DNA of 41,225 bases, from NCBI RefSeq assembly GCF_900230255.1, contig NZ_OCNJ01000019.1:1-41225 (forward strand), read 5' to 3'. This DNA is from Caenispirillum bisanense. GTDB lineage: Bacteria; Pseudomonadota; Alphaproteobacteria; Rhodospirillales; Rhodospirillaceae. Both the position numbers and the translations under genes were made by a program. Shown here piece after piece: positions 16,826-23,627 of this stretch. Numbering within the stretch: position 1 is the first letter of the stretch; every line of letters begins with the position of its first letter. The notes under the pieces are model-generated. The model ran no database searches, had not been told where the DNA came from, and saw only the letters and a program-made list of their open reading frames with translations.

Positions 16826-16997
16826 TTGTGCACAGCGTTCTGAACTGCCGAACAGGCAGTCGATTCCCTCGGGGTGTTTCTCCGCATCTGCGGAGCATCT
16901 ATCTTCTCCACGTTAGTGGAGGTAATGAGTGGCAGTTTTCCCCACGGTAGTGGGGTTCAAACAGAAAGAGGCGGATTCTTCGGAGTCCGCCTCTTTT
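16826..16997 (+). ncRNA. Predicted multi-hairpin non-coding RNA with CRISPR-repeat-like stems
   Basis: Between a good promoter and a terminator there are four compact stem-loops. Hairpin 1 is ACTGCC-GAACA-GGCAGT (16844-16860), whose core resembles type I-F CRISPR repeats. Hairpins 2-4 are CTCCGC-atct-GCGGAG (16880-16895), CTCCAC-gtta-GTGGAG (16906-16921) and CCCCAC-ggta-GTGGGG (16940-16955). Each has a 6-bp stem and 4-nt loop, the geometry of type I-E repeats. There is no convincing reading frame. The stem starts are 26 and 34 bases apart, so this is not a normal CRISPR array, and no cas genes are present. Possible roles are a regulatory RNA of the island or a repeat-mimic RNA; the second is speculative. 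Confidence 0.55.
16966..16997. terminator. Bidirectional intrinsic terminator
   Basis: AAGAGGCGGA (16966-16975) pairs with TCCGCCTCTT (16986-16995) and is followed by TTTT on the plus strand. On the minus strand the same stem follows the stop of the gene at 17002-17349 and runs into TTTCTGTTT. It therefore can end both the plus-strand RNA and the minus-strand gene. Confidence 0.85.
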
Positions 16998-17001
16998 GCT
17001 G

Positions 17002-17349
17002 TCACGCATCCTCCTCCCGCTCCTCGTCGTGCCGCCGCCACAACTCCTCGGTCGACAACTCCATCCCCTCAGGCGGACGCGGGTGCCCGTGGTTGTCGAA
17101 GGGCAAGAGCCTGCCGCTCTGCCATTCATCCAGCACCGCCGCGACGAGCGTCATCGGGCCATCCTCCCGCCGCCAGTCGACGAGCCAGCCCATCGCCAGC
17201 ACGCTCGTCTTCACTTCCCTGACCCGCCAAGCGTAGTCCTGCGAGGATCGCAGACGGGAGGCGGTGACATTGACGATCTCCACCTCTGCAATGGTGCGAG
17301 CCAGATCCCTGTCTCCATGCGGCTCCAGATCGACAGTCACCCTCAGCAT
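17002..17349 (-). CDS. Hypothetical protein, 115 aa
   Basis: ATG at 17349 with a strong GGGGGA upstream. The protein reads MLRVTVDLEPHGDRDLARTIAEVEIVNVTAS, which looks like a small beta-rich domain, and ends in a charged helix RRHDEEREEDA. It is followed directly by a terminator and preceded by repeat copy 5. Similar small proteins occur in phages and islands of alphaproteobacteria, but I cannot assign a family. Confidence 0.65.
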   Translation of the reverse strand: MLRVTVDLEPHGDRDLARTIAEVEIVNVTASRLRSSQDYAWRVREVKTSVLAMGWLVDWRREDGPMTLVAAVLDEWQSGRLLPFDNHGHPRPPEGMELSTEELWRRHDEEREEDA

Positions 17350-17364
17350 CACTTCCCCCTTTCT

Positions 17365-17480
17365 CGGTGTTCCAGGTGTTCCCGTGTTCCCTATGGCGTG
17401 AAAGCCGCGGAATCGCTGGCTTTCCGCTGAGGGAGACGGTGTTCCCGTCGGTGTTCATCACGGTGTTCGGGAACACCAGC
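17365..17480 (-). repeat. GGAACACC repeat element, copy 5 (inverted)
   Basis: On the minus strand it ends GGGAACACGGGAACACC then TGGAACACCGAG, 16 bases before the start of the gene at 17349. The inner part (GGTGTTCGGGAACACC palindromes and GAAAGCCAGCGATTCC) aligns with copies 1 and 4. Confidence 0.75.
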
Positions 17481-17925
17481 GGGTTGCCCGCGATGCAGGG
17501 CGTCTCAGGTTGATGTAACCTGGCCCAGGTCGGAACAGTTTGAAATACTTTGCACATTTCCGTTGCACGGGCCAACGGGAGCGTTGCACGGATGCTGACG
17601 ATCGAGCGTCTTCCCCCGAAGTGCCGTAAACGGCGGCGTATATGGACGTAGACGTAGATGCCGTGCGAGGCTGTCCACAGAGCACTGCCCTGGCCCGCAA
17701 TCTCGTATACAAGAAAAGTATACAGCGTAGACGAAGACGCCACGGCGGAACGTCAACAAAGCACTCCCGAAATGCCGAATCCGTATACAAGTCTTCAGCT
17801 CCCAAAGGCTCGAAGGCCTGTTACTTCTGTCTACACGGAACCAAAAGGGAAGCAAGCCATGGCGTCTACGACACCGCTTGCAAGGGTGCTTCGCCCCCGT
17901 TGACCCCCAACCCATGGACAGGAGA
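17481..17925 (+). other. Non-coding leader of the mobilisation genes, possible oriT region
   Basis: About 445 bases without a believable gene, directly before the mobC/relaxase cluster where oriT is normally found. It holds GTATAC-aagaaaa-GTATAC (17705-17723), a direct repeat CGTATACAAG (17704-17713, 17782-17791), and several CGTAGACG/CGTCTACG motifs. Near the gene side there is CACCGCTTGCAAGGG followed by TGCTTCGCCCCC. The nic site is not identified. Confidence 0.4.
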
Positions 17926-17931
17926 TCACCT

Positions 17932-18213
17932 ATGCCCACCACCATCGCCACCACCCTCGTCGCCGCCGATGCCTGGAGCCGCTGGCTTCTGGCGACCATG
18001 GACGACCACCTGGCGGAGGCCGCCTTCGACGGCGTGCCCATCGATATGCTCGCCGTCTCGTCGGCCTACATCGCCCACGGCACGCAGATTGCCTTCCATG
18101 TCGGCGACGTTCCGCCCGCCGACCTCGCCGAACACCTCCGCCGCCTCGCCGACTGCGTCGAGGAGGGCCTTCATAGGGTGCCCGTCCTCGTGGACGGCAG
18201 GGGGGACGCATGA
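17932..18213 (+). CDS. Small hypothetical protein of the mobilisation operon, 93 aa
   Basis: GGAGAT lies 6 bases before the ATG at 17932, and the stop overlaps the mobC start (ATGA). The protein starts MPTTIATTLVAADAWSRWLL and is mostly helical. It has no recognised domain. The position suggests an accessory factor of DNA transfer or its regulation, which is inference from context only. Confidence 0.65.
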   Translation: MPTTIATTLVAADAWSRWLLATMDDHLAEAAFDGVPIDMLAVSSAYIAHGTQIAFHVGDVPPADLAEHLRRLADCVEEGLHRVPVLVDGRGDA

Positions 18214-18599
18214 GTGAGAAACGGCTCCACGTGGTGAGCTTCAGACTCACCGACGGCGAGGCCGCCCACGTCGACGCGGCGGCGGCGACAACCAAGCCTG
18301 TTCGCTCCCGTCAGGACTGGTGCCGAGCCGCCTGCCTGCACCTCGCGAAGGCCAAGGTGCCGAACCCGCCGCCACCGAAGCGGAACCCCGCGAGACGGCT
18401 TCCCAAGGCGGATGTCCAGGCCCTTGGCAAGGTGCTCGCCGCCCTCGGCAAAGTGGGCGGGCACACCAACCAGATGGCGAAGGCCGCCAACCAGAACGGC
18501 CGCCTGCCGCAGATCGAGGAACTGACCAAGGTGCGTGTGGTCCTTGAGGACATGCGGGCCGACCTTCGTGAGGCATTGGGTCATGGTCATCAAGGGTAG
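18210..18599 (+). CDS. mobC: MobC-like relaxosome accessory protein
   Basis: The 129-residue protein has an N-terminal ribbon-helix-helix-like part (VVSFRLTDGEAAHVDAAA) that probably binds oriT. It ends in the MobC region (VLAALGKVGGHTNQMAKAANQNGRLPQIEELT), with the conserved GxNxNQ-like pattern seen as GGHTNQMAKAAN. Such proteins help the relaxase open and nick oriT. It starts within an ATGA overlap and itself overlaps the relaxase gene by 17 bases, so all three genes are coupled. Confidence 0.85.
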   Translation: MSEKRLHVVSFRLTDGEAAHVDAAAATTKPVRSRQDWCRAACLHLAKAKVPNPPPPKRNPARRLPKADVQALGKVLAALGKVGGHTNQMAKAANQNGRLPQIEELTKVRVVLEDMRADLREALGHGHQG

Positions 18600-19905
18600 C
18601 TCGCGGGGGCAGTCCCCTGCCGATTGCCGCAGGCTGGCCGACCATCTGCTCGACGGGTCGGAGAACGAGTCTGTCGCGGTGCTGGAGGTTCGCGGGGCGG
18701 TCGCCGAAGACCTGCACGGGGCCTTCGCCGAGTGGAAGTCGGTGTCGCTGGCGTCGAGGGCAAAGAAAGCCCTGTACCACGCCTCCGTCAATGTCGGCCG
18801 CCACGAGGCCGAGATCATGACCGAGGCCAGGTGGCAGGAGAGCGTCGACGAGCTTGAACGTCGCCTCGGGCTGACGGGGCGGCCTCGGGCGGTGGTGCGG
18901 CATCGCAAGCGGGACCGCGACCATGTCCACGTTGTCTGGCTCAGGGTCGATCCGCTGACGCTGAAGGTCGCCAGCGACAGCCACAACTACCGCCGCCATG
19001 AGGAGGCCAGCCGAGAGCTGGAGGCCCGCTTCGGCCTGGACGCGGTCGTCGGTGCCCATACCAGGCCCGAAGGCACGGCCCGCCCCGTCGCCGCCGCCGC
19101 CCATAAATGCTGGCAGGCGGCGGAGCGGACGAAGATGCCCGTCGCCGAAGTGGCCGCCGCCATCCGCGGGGCGTGGCGGGAGTCGGTGGATGTGCAGAGC
19201 TTCGCCGCCGCCCTGGAGAAACGAGGCTTGTCCCTTGCAAACGGCGACCGTGGAATCGTGGTCGTGGATCGGGCGGGGACGCCGCACTCCATCGCCCGCC
19301 GCCTCGGGATCAAGGCGGCTCAGGTGAAGGAGCGGCTGACCGACCTGGACACGACGAGCCTGCCGACGCTGGCAAGCAGGAAAAAGAACAGGGAACGCAA
19401 AGGGAATCTGATGAAGAAAGAGACGAAGAGAACCGCATGGGGCATCGAGGCTCTCGGGCCGATCAAGCCGATGGACTGGGACCGCGTGGAGGCATGGTGG
19501 CGGGAACGGGGCTTCGATCCTGTTCGCGAATGGAACCGCCTCATAATCGACGCCTACGGTGCTACTTGGTCCGACTATGGCGACCGCATCGAACTCCACT
19601 GTGACGGCGAGCCCACCGACGAGCAGATCGCCGCCATGGTGCGGGCGGGCCGCGAAAGGGGCTGGCAGAGCGTCCGTTTCTACGGCGGTTCCGAGGACTT
19701 CCAGCGACGGGCCAGGGAAGAGGCGATCAGGCAGGGCTACTCCCCTGACCGCATCACCCTTGAATGCGAGGAGGGGCGAAAGGCCAAGGAGCCGATGCCC
19801 GAGCACCTGAAGAAAGCTCTTGGAACACCGGAACACGCGGAACACCAGGAACACCGCCAAACAGAGGAGGCCGACCATGAGTACGCCGACGCACCCCGAC
19901 TCTGA
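18583..19905 (+). CDS. MobA/VirD2-like relaxase with C-terminal LPD7-like domain
   Basis: Relaxases nick oriT and lead the strand into the recipient. The 440-residue protein begins MVIKGSSRG, and has VLEVRGAVAEDLHGAF and YHASVNVG, then the metal-binding histidine motif DHVHVVW (H114, H116). The residue ~330-405 region (VRFYGGSEDFQRRAREEAIRQGY) resembles the LPD7 domain of large mobile-element proteins. The first tyrosine is at residue 65, so the usual N-terminal catalytic tyrosine is not evident. The last ~25 residues are encoded by repeat copy 6 and read EHAEHQEH. I chose the ATG at 18583 from the family start. Confidence 0.85.
   Translation: MVIKGSSRGQSPADCRRLADHLLDGSENESVAVLEVRGAVAEDLHGAFAEWKSVSLASRAKKALYHASVNVGRHEAEIMTEARWQESVDELERRLGLTGRPRAVVRHRKRDRDHVHVVWLRVDPLTLKVASDSHNYRRHEEASRELEARFGLDAVVGAHTRPEGTARPVAAAAHKCWQAAERTKMPVAEVAAAIRGAWRESVDVQSFAAALEKRGLSLANGDRGIVVVDRAGTPHSIARRLGIKAAQVKERLTDLDTTSLPTLASRKKNRERKGNLMKKETKRTAWGIEALGPIKPMDWDRVEAWWRERGFDPVREWNRLIIDAYGATWSDYGDRIELHCDGEPTDEQIAAMVRAGRERGWQSVRFYGGSEDFQRRAREEAIRQGYSPDRITLECEEGRKAKEPMPEHLKKALGTPEHAEHQEHRQTEEADHEYADAPRL
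19821..19857 (+). repeat. GGAACACC repeat element, copy 6 (short, inside relaxase 3' end)
   Basis: Only the tandem tract is present: TGGAACACCGGAACACGC then GGAACACCAGGAACACCGCC. It lies 20 bases before the start of the gene at 19877 and is translated as part of the relaxase tail. Confidence 0.75.
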
Positions 19906-20038
19906 CGACGTCATCCTGACGTGGGAGGAGATCACCGACCTCGGGCTGGAGGAGGCTCCCGCCGACGCGGGACCGAGCTGGGAGGAGATCAGGAAAGCGA
20001 GACGCAGGGGGAGGACCGACGATGACCAAAGGCACTAA
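19877..20038 (+). CDS. Small acidic hypothetical protein, 53 aa
   Basis: AGGAGG lies 8 bases before the ATG at 19877, which is a strong signal. The peptide is acidic, with two similar WEEI motifs (LTWEEITDLGLEE and SWEEIRKARR). It overlaps the relaxase end by 29 bases and the ardC start by 17. It may be a small partner of the relaxase or ArdC; there is no recognised family. Confidence 0.6.
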   Translation: MSTPTHPDSDDVILTWEEITDLGLEEAPADAGPSWEEIRKARRRGRTDDDQRH

Positions 20039-21104
20039 ACGACAAGCTTCACAAAGGCAGGACCACTACCAGATCGTCACCGACCGCATCATCGCCGCCC
20101 TGGAGGCGGGCACACCGCCGTGGCGGAAGCCGTGGGACGCGGGCAAGGCGGCGATGACGGGGCCGCTCAATGCCGTGACGGGGCACCGCTATCGAGGCAT
20201 CAACGTCCTCCTGCTGGGCATGGACCCGAAGGCGTGGGAGACGGGCGACCCCCGCTGGTGCTCGTACAAGCAGGCTCAGGACAAGGGGTGGCAGGTCCGC
20301 AAGGGCGAGAAAGCCTCCACGGTGTTCTTCTTCAAGACTGTCGAGGTGGAGAACCGCGACAGGGTGGACGACAACGGCGACCCCGAGAAAGCGGTGGTGC
20401 CCGTCCTGCGGTCCTACCCCGTTTTCCACGCCTCGCAGATCGAGGGCATCCCCGCCTACGAGCCGCCGACGATCGGGGATGCCCCCTGGCGGCGGCCCGA
20501 GGCCGTGGAGACCATTCTTGCCAACTCGGGCGTCTCGTTGAGGGTCGGCGGTGACAAGGCGTTCTACTCGCCCAGCACCGACCACATCCAGCTTCCGCCC
20601 GACGGCACGTTCTCCAGCGTTCAGGCATGGGCTGCGACGGCGATGCACGAGCTGGGGCACGCGACAGGACATCCGAGCCGCCTGGACCGCGACCTGCGGA
20701 ATCGCTTCGGCTCCCGAGCCTACGCCCAGGAGGAGCTTCGGGCGGAACTGGCCTCGGCCTTCATGGCCGCCGAGCTGGGGATCCCCGCCGAACTGGAACA
20801 GCACGCATCCTACATCGGGTCATGGCTCGAAACCCTGAAACAGGACAAGCGGGAAATCTTCAGGGCGGCGGCGGACGCTCAGCGGGCGGCGGACTGGTGT
20901 CTTACCTGCCACCCCGACTATGCCGCCACCTTGGACGCGACGACGAAGGATAAGGAGGCTGAGAGCACGCCCATCGCCGCCTGCGGCGTTCCGTTGCCTC
21001 CCCAGGACGAGGAAATGCCCGACCACCTCAAGGCGGCTCTGGGCATGTCGGTGCCGACGGCACAAGCGAACTCGGCTCCTGCCTACGGAGGGCCGCGAAT
21101 ATGA
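20022..21104 (+). CDS. ardC: ArdC-type antirestriction protein
   Basis: ArdC proteins protect entering single-stranded plasmid DNA from host nucleases. The 360-residue protein has the N-terminal ssDNA-binding domain (YQIVTDRIIAALEAGTPPWRKPW, then NAVTGHRYRGINVLLL and GWQVRKGEKAS). The C-terminal zincin domain carries HELGH (209-213) followed by TGHPSRLDRD, and YAQEELRAELASAF supplies the third ligand glutamate. It is located after the relaxase, as in many mobilisable elements. An antirestriction gene sharing an element with two restriction systems suggests protection during transfer into hosts with other systems. The C-terminal ~60 residues are a low-complexity tail. Confidence 0.92.
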   Translation: MTKGTKRQASQRQDHYQIVTDRIIAALEAGTPPWRKPWDAGKAAMTGPLNAVTGHRYRGINVLLLGMDPKAWETGDPRWCSYKQAQDKGWQVRKGEKASTVFFFKTVEVENRDRVDDNGDPEKAVVPVLRSYPVFHASQIEGIPAYEPPTIGDAPWRRPEAVETILANSGVSLRVGGDKAFYSPSTDHIQLPPDGTFSSVQAWAATAMHELGHATGHPSRLDRDLRNRFGSRAYAQEELRAELASAFMAAELGIPAELEQHASYIGSWLETLKQDKREIFRAAADAQRAADWCLTCHPDYAATLDATTKDKEAESTPIAACGVPLPPQDEEMPDHLKAALGMSVPTAQANSAPAYGGPRI

Positions 21105-21448
21105 CGGGACCGCTGGCACCGTGGGTTGCCCGTCAGGAGGAGATGGCCGTCGCCAAGGCTGTGCGGCATCTCCTCACAGCGGGGGCTTCCGACAGGGGCG
21201 TGACCACGCCCCGCCATTGGAGAGCATTGGACACCGAGTTGGCCGCCTACCTGCGGCACGTCGACGCCGTCGGCCAGGAAGCGTGGTCCGAGGAGCTTTC
21301 CCGCGTCCGCCGCCGCCAAGCCGCCGCGACGGAGAGAGGCGATCATTGGGCAGGTGGCGGTGCCCCTGCCCTGTCGCTCGTGGCCATCATGGACCTGATG
21401 CCGACGTGGCGGGCATGGGGGCGGATGCTAAAGGAAGGGCGGACCTGA
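21101..21448 (+). CDS. Hypothetical protein, 115 aa
   Basis: Starts in an ATGA overlap with ardC, so it belongs to the same operon. It is helical and soluble, with VARQEEMAVAKAVRHLLTAG near the N-terminus and no recognised motif. It is the last gene of the island before the att-like sequence. Confidence 0.6.
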   Translation: MTGPLAPWVARQEEMAVAKAVRHLLTAGASDRGVTTPRHWRALDTELAAYLRHVDAVGQEAWSEELSRVRRRQAAATERGDHWAGGGAPALSLVAIMDLMPTWRAWGRMLKEGRT

Positions 21449-21502
21449 ACCTTGGCCATCGTGCCTCGCCCTCGTATAATGCGGCCTTTCCCAAAAGGGG
21501 AT

Positions 21503-21536
21503 GTGGACCACTCATGTGGACCAATCGCGTGGACCA
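21503..21536 (+). repeat. Three GTGGACCA repeats with a 13-bp period
   Basis: GTGGACCA occurs at 21503, 21516 and 21529. The exact spacing and the position ~40 bases before the tRNA-like 3' end fit arm-type binding sites for an integrase or excisionase, but this is inference. Confidence 0.6.
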
Positions 21537-21574
21537 GTAGAGGCACGTCGCACTGAAAACGGCGGAGAAGCTTG

Positions 21575-21616
21575 TTGTTTCGGGGACGTCAGGTTCGAAT
21601 CCTGCCGCCCCAGCCA
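21575..21616 (+). other. 3' end of a tRNA/tmRNA-like gene: probable attachment site of the island
   Basis: The stretch ends with a T-arm (CAGG-TTCGAAT-CCTG), an acceptor-like CCGCCCCA and GCCA. The preceding TTTCGGGGACGTC resembles the 3' part of tmRNA (ssrA). Nothing upstream folds into the rest of a tRNA, so this is a fragment, as left by an integrase that uses the 3' end of an RNA gene. The intact gene should lie at the other end of the island, left of the window. Confidence 0.6.
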
Positions 21617-21653
21617 ACTTCTCCCGATCCACGACATGATCGATGTCGGAATC

Positions 21654-21709
21654 GGCTAAGGATGGGATTCTGCGGCTAAGGATGGGACTCGTCAGTTAAG
21701 GATGGGACC
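21654..21709 (+). repeat. Three direct repeats of GGCTAAGGATGGGAxT, 20-bp period
   Basis: Copies start at 21654, 21674 and 21694, exactly 20 bases apart; the third begins AGTTAAGG. Regularly spaced repeats of this type are typical of IS ends bound by transposase (for example IS21-family termini), so this may be an IS remnant. No transposase gene is next to it. Confidence 0.7.
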
Positions 21710-21865
21710 GGCGGGACGATAGATCGTTGATTGTTCGACACTTTCGCCCGAATCAGGCAAGCGTGCTCGGCGGGAGCGGACGGACAAGCTGATCCTGATG
21801 GTGTCGGTGTTCGCAATGCGCCATCATCGGCCCGCTGCGATTCCTATGGCCGACCGAGCACCACC

Positions 21866-23278
21866 ATGGCTGACGATGCAACGCGCTGGCTCTGCTCTCT
21901 GTGCACCACCGATCCAGGTTTGAAGGATCGGATCGAAGACGAGCACACCGAAGCCACCTGCCATTTCTGCGGACGCCATGGGCTGGCGATGCCTCTTGAG
22001 GACGCTGCAGATCTTTGCCATGGGGTCTTCACGAAGTTCTTCGGCCTGACACCCGCTGACCCTGACGTCTTCGAGCGCCTCGATCCATCCTGGGAACGTC
22101 ATGGTGAGGCGCCGCGGGACGTGCTTGTTCGTGCTGCAGGTGTCGATGTGGACGTTGCGGATGAGCTTGTTGGTTGCCTCTCCGACGACTACGGATACCG
22201 TGCGGTGAGGGACGGAGACGAGGATCCATACGGACCCGAGGCGAGGTATGAAGCCATCGCCGCGGATGATCGGACATTTCAGGACGAATGGCTGGCTCTT
22301 CAGCTAGAACTGCGCGAGCGGTCGCGGTTCTTCAATTCTGAGGCCGAAGACATCCTCGGCAGAATCTTCGGCGGCCTGGAAAGCCTCCAGACCTTCCAGA
22401 AGCAACCGGTCGTCGTCACGATCCCGCCCGACGATCCGGACGCCGTTTTCTGGCGGGCTCGGCTGTTCATGACCCAGAGCGAAGCGGAGGACGCTCTCGT
22501 TGATCCGGCCGGCTCGATAGGTCCGCCACCTCCGCAAAAGGCGCGGGCCGGCCGCATGAATCCGGCAGGCGTGGCCGTCTTCTATGGCAGCCAGGACATC
22601 GACGTGTGCCTCGCCGAGTTGCGCCCGCCGGTCGGATCATGGATCGTCGCTTGTCAGTTCCGGCCATTGCGCCCGTTGCGGCTCCTCGATCTTCCTGCGC
22701 TCGAGGCCGTTTACGAGGAGGGCAGCTACTTCGACCTTGATTTCGGGACACGACGGGAGCGGGCAGCCTTCTTGTCCACGTTCTGCACCCAGGTCGCGAG
22801 GCCGGTTCTGCCCGGGGAAGAAGATCTCGGGTACCTGCCGACGCAGGTGATTGCAGAGTACCTCGCCGATAAATTGCACATCGATGGGATGTTCTATCCG
22901 TCGCCCCAGGCCGGCGGCGACCGTCACAACGTCGTGCTGTTTCATCGGGCTGCGCGCGTACGGCAACAGCTCCCTGCCGAGGGCGAGGAGCAGACCGGGC
23001 AGATCGAGGTATTGGAAGAGGGGATTGAAGCTGTTGTTAGGGTTACACGCATGCCTCCTGCGCAAGTCGCTGCGGAAAAGGCCGAGGCGCTCGAACTTCT
23101 CGACTTTCCCGGAGAGGCGTGGCTTTCCCAGTGGCCGGCCGTGGCCCAGCCGGAAGATCCGCGCACGGAAACCATCGAGGTCGTGGCGGGTAGCGTCTAC
23201 GTGAACTACGTATTTGCGGTAACTGTGGGTGCCGCCAGCACTAAGGTCAGCTACTTTGACGTGTCGGACTGGCCGTGA
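21866..23278 (+). CDS. HEPN/RES-domain protein (putative NAD+-degrading toxin-like enzyme)
   Basis: The 470-residue protein has an N-terminal HEPN/RES-NTD with a zinc-ribbon (CSLCTTDPGLKD, then CHFCGRHG, residues ~9-37) and a helical region. A C-terminal RES domain follows. RES enzymes such as MbcT and Res break down NAD+. Conserved residues are the arginine in FWRARL (R197), the glutamate in AELRPP (E251) and the serine in FYPSPQ (S346). The N-terminal fusion is much longer than the small RES toxins. No Xre-type antitoxin gene is adjacent, which is the usual partner of small RES toxins. I chose the ATG at 21866 because the zinc ribbon starts right after it. Confidence 0.82.
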   Translation: MADDATRWLCSLCTTDPGLKDRIEDEHTEATCHFCGRHGLAMPLEDAADLCHGVFTKFFGLTPADPDVFERLDPSWERHGEAPRDVLVRAAGVDVDVADELVGCLSDDYGYRAVRDGDEDPYGPEARYEAIAADDRTFQDEWLALQLELRERSRFFNSEAEDILGRIFGGLESLQTFQKQPVVVTIPPDDPDAVFWRARLFMTQSEAEDALVDPAGSIGPPPPQKARAGRMNPAGVAVFYGSQDIDVCLAELRPPVGSWIVACQFRPLRPLRLLDLPALEAVYEEGSYFDLDFGTRRERAAFLSTFCTQVARPVLPGEEDLGYLPTQVIAEYLADKLHIDGMFYPSPQAGGDRHNVVLFHRAARVRQQLPAEGEEQTGQIEVLEEGIEAVVRVTRMPPAQVAAEKAEALELLDFPGEAWLSQWPAVAQPEDPRTETIEVVAGSVYVNYVFAVTVGAASTKVSYFDVSDWP

Positions 23279-23550
23279 ATTTCGCAGTCGCGACGGTCCG
23301 CGCAGTTTTAAGAGTACCGCCTAAGACTTCATCATCAGCCCCCTTATCCGCCGTAACACATTTATTGGGACCTTCCTTCGGGGGATCCCCCCATGAATGC
23401 TCCGCCGCAATGGCCGCAATAGCCGTCGGTAGGGCCGGAGGAGAGTTTCATCTCCTGGTTCACAGGCTCGCCTAAGCCAACTGGCTGTTGCCGCCGGAGC
23501 TCTACGCGCCCGCGGCCTGCGCAAAATCCACCCCCACCGCCTCTTCCGGT

Positions 23551-23595
23551 TTGACAAGCGCACCCTGCGGCCCCTTAATGCGAACGATACGCATT
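23551..23595 (+). promoter_or_regulatory. Promoter with palindromic operator upstream of the FecI-type sigma factor
   Basis: TTGACA (23551-23556), 17 bases, then CTTAAT (23574-23579). AATGCG-aacgata-CGCATT (23577-23595) overlaps the -10 box and includes the 15-mer TGCGAACGATACGCA. A similar 15-mer precedes the TonB receptor gene. An iron-responsive repressor of the Fur family is the natural candidate. The stretch 23279-23550 shows no gene. Confidence 0.5.
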
Positions 23596-23627
23596 TTCAC
23601 GTTGTAAGGTCCCCCGGAGCCCCTTCC

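Noticed and set aside
16844-16955. A CRISPR array made of the repeated hairpins
   Set aside because: Stem starts are 26 and 34 bases apart, repeats differ in sequence, spacers would be far too short, and there are no cas genes. Kept as a structured RNA instead.
16826-16960. A CsrA/RsmA-sponge RNA
   Set aside because: Such RNAs carry GGA in the hairpin loops. The four loops here are GAACA, ATCT, GTTA and GGTA.
17642-17931. Small frames in the leader of the mobilisation genes as real genes
   Set aside because: They lack ribosome binding sites and recognisable domains, and the stretch is dense in short repeats typical of an oriT region.
21540-21616. A complete tRNA gene
   Set aside because: Only the T-arm and acceptor end are present. 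I found no matching 5' acceptor strand, D-arm or anticodon arm upstream.
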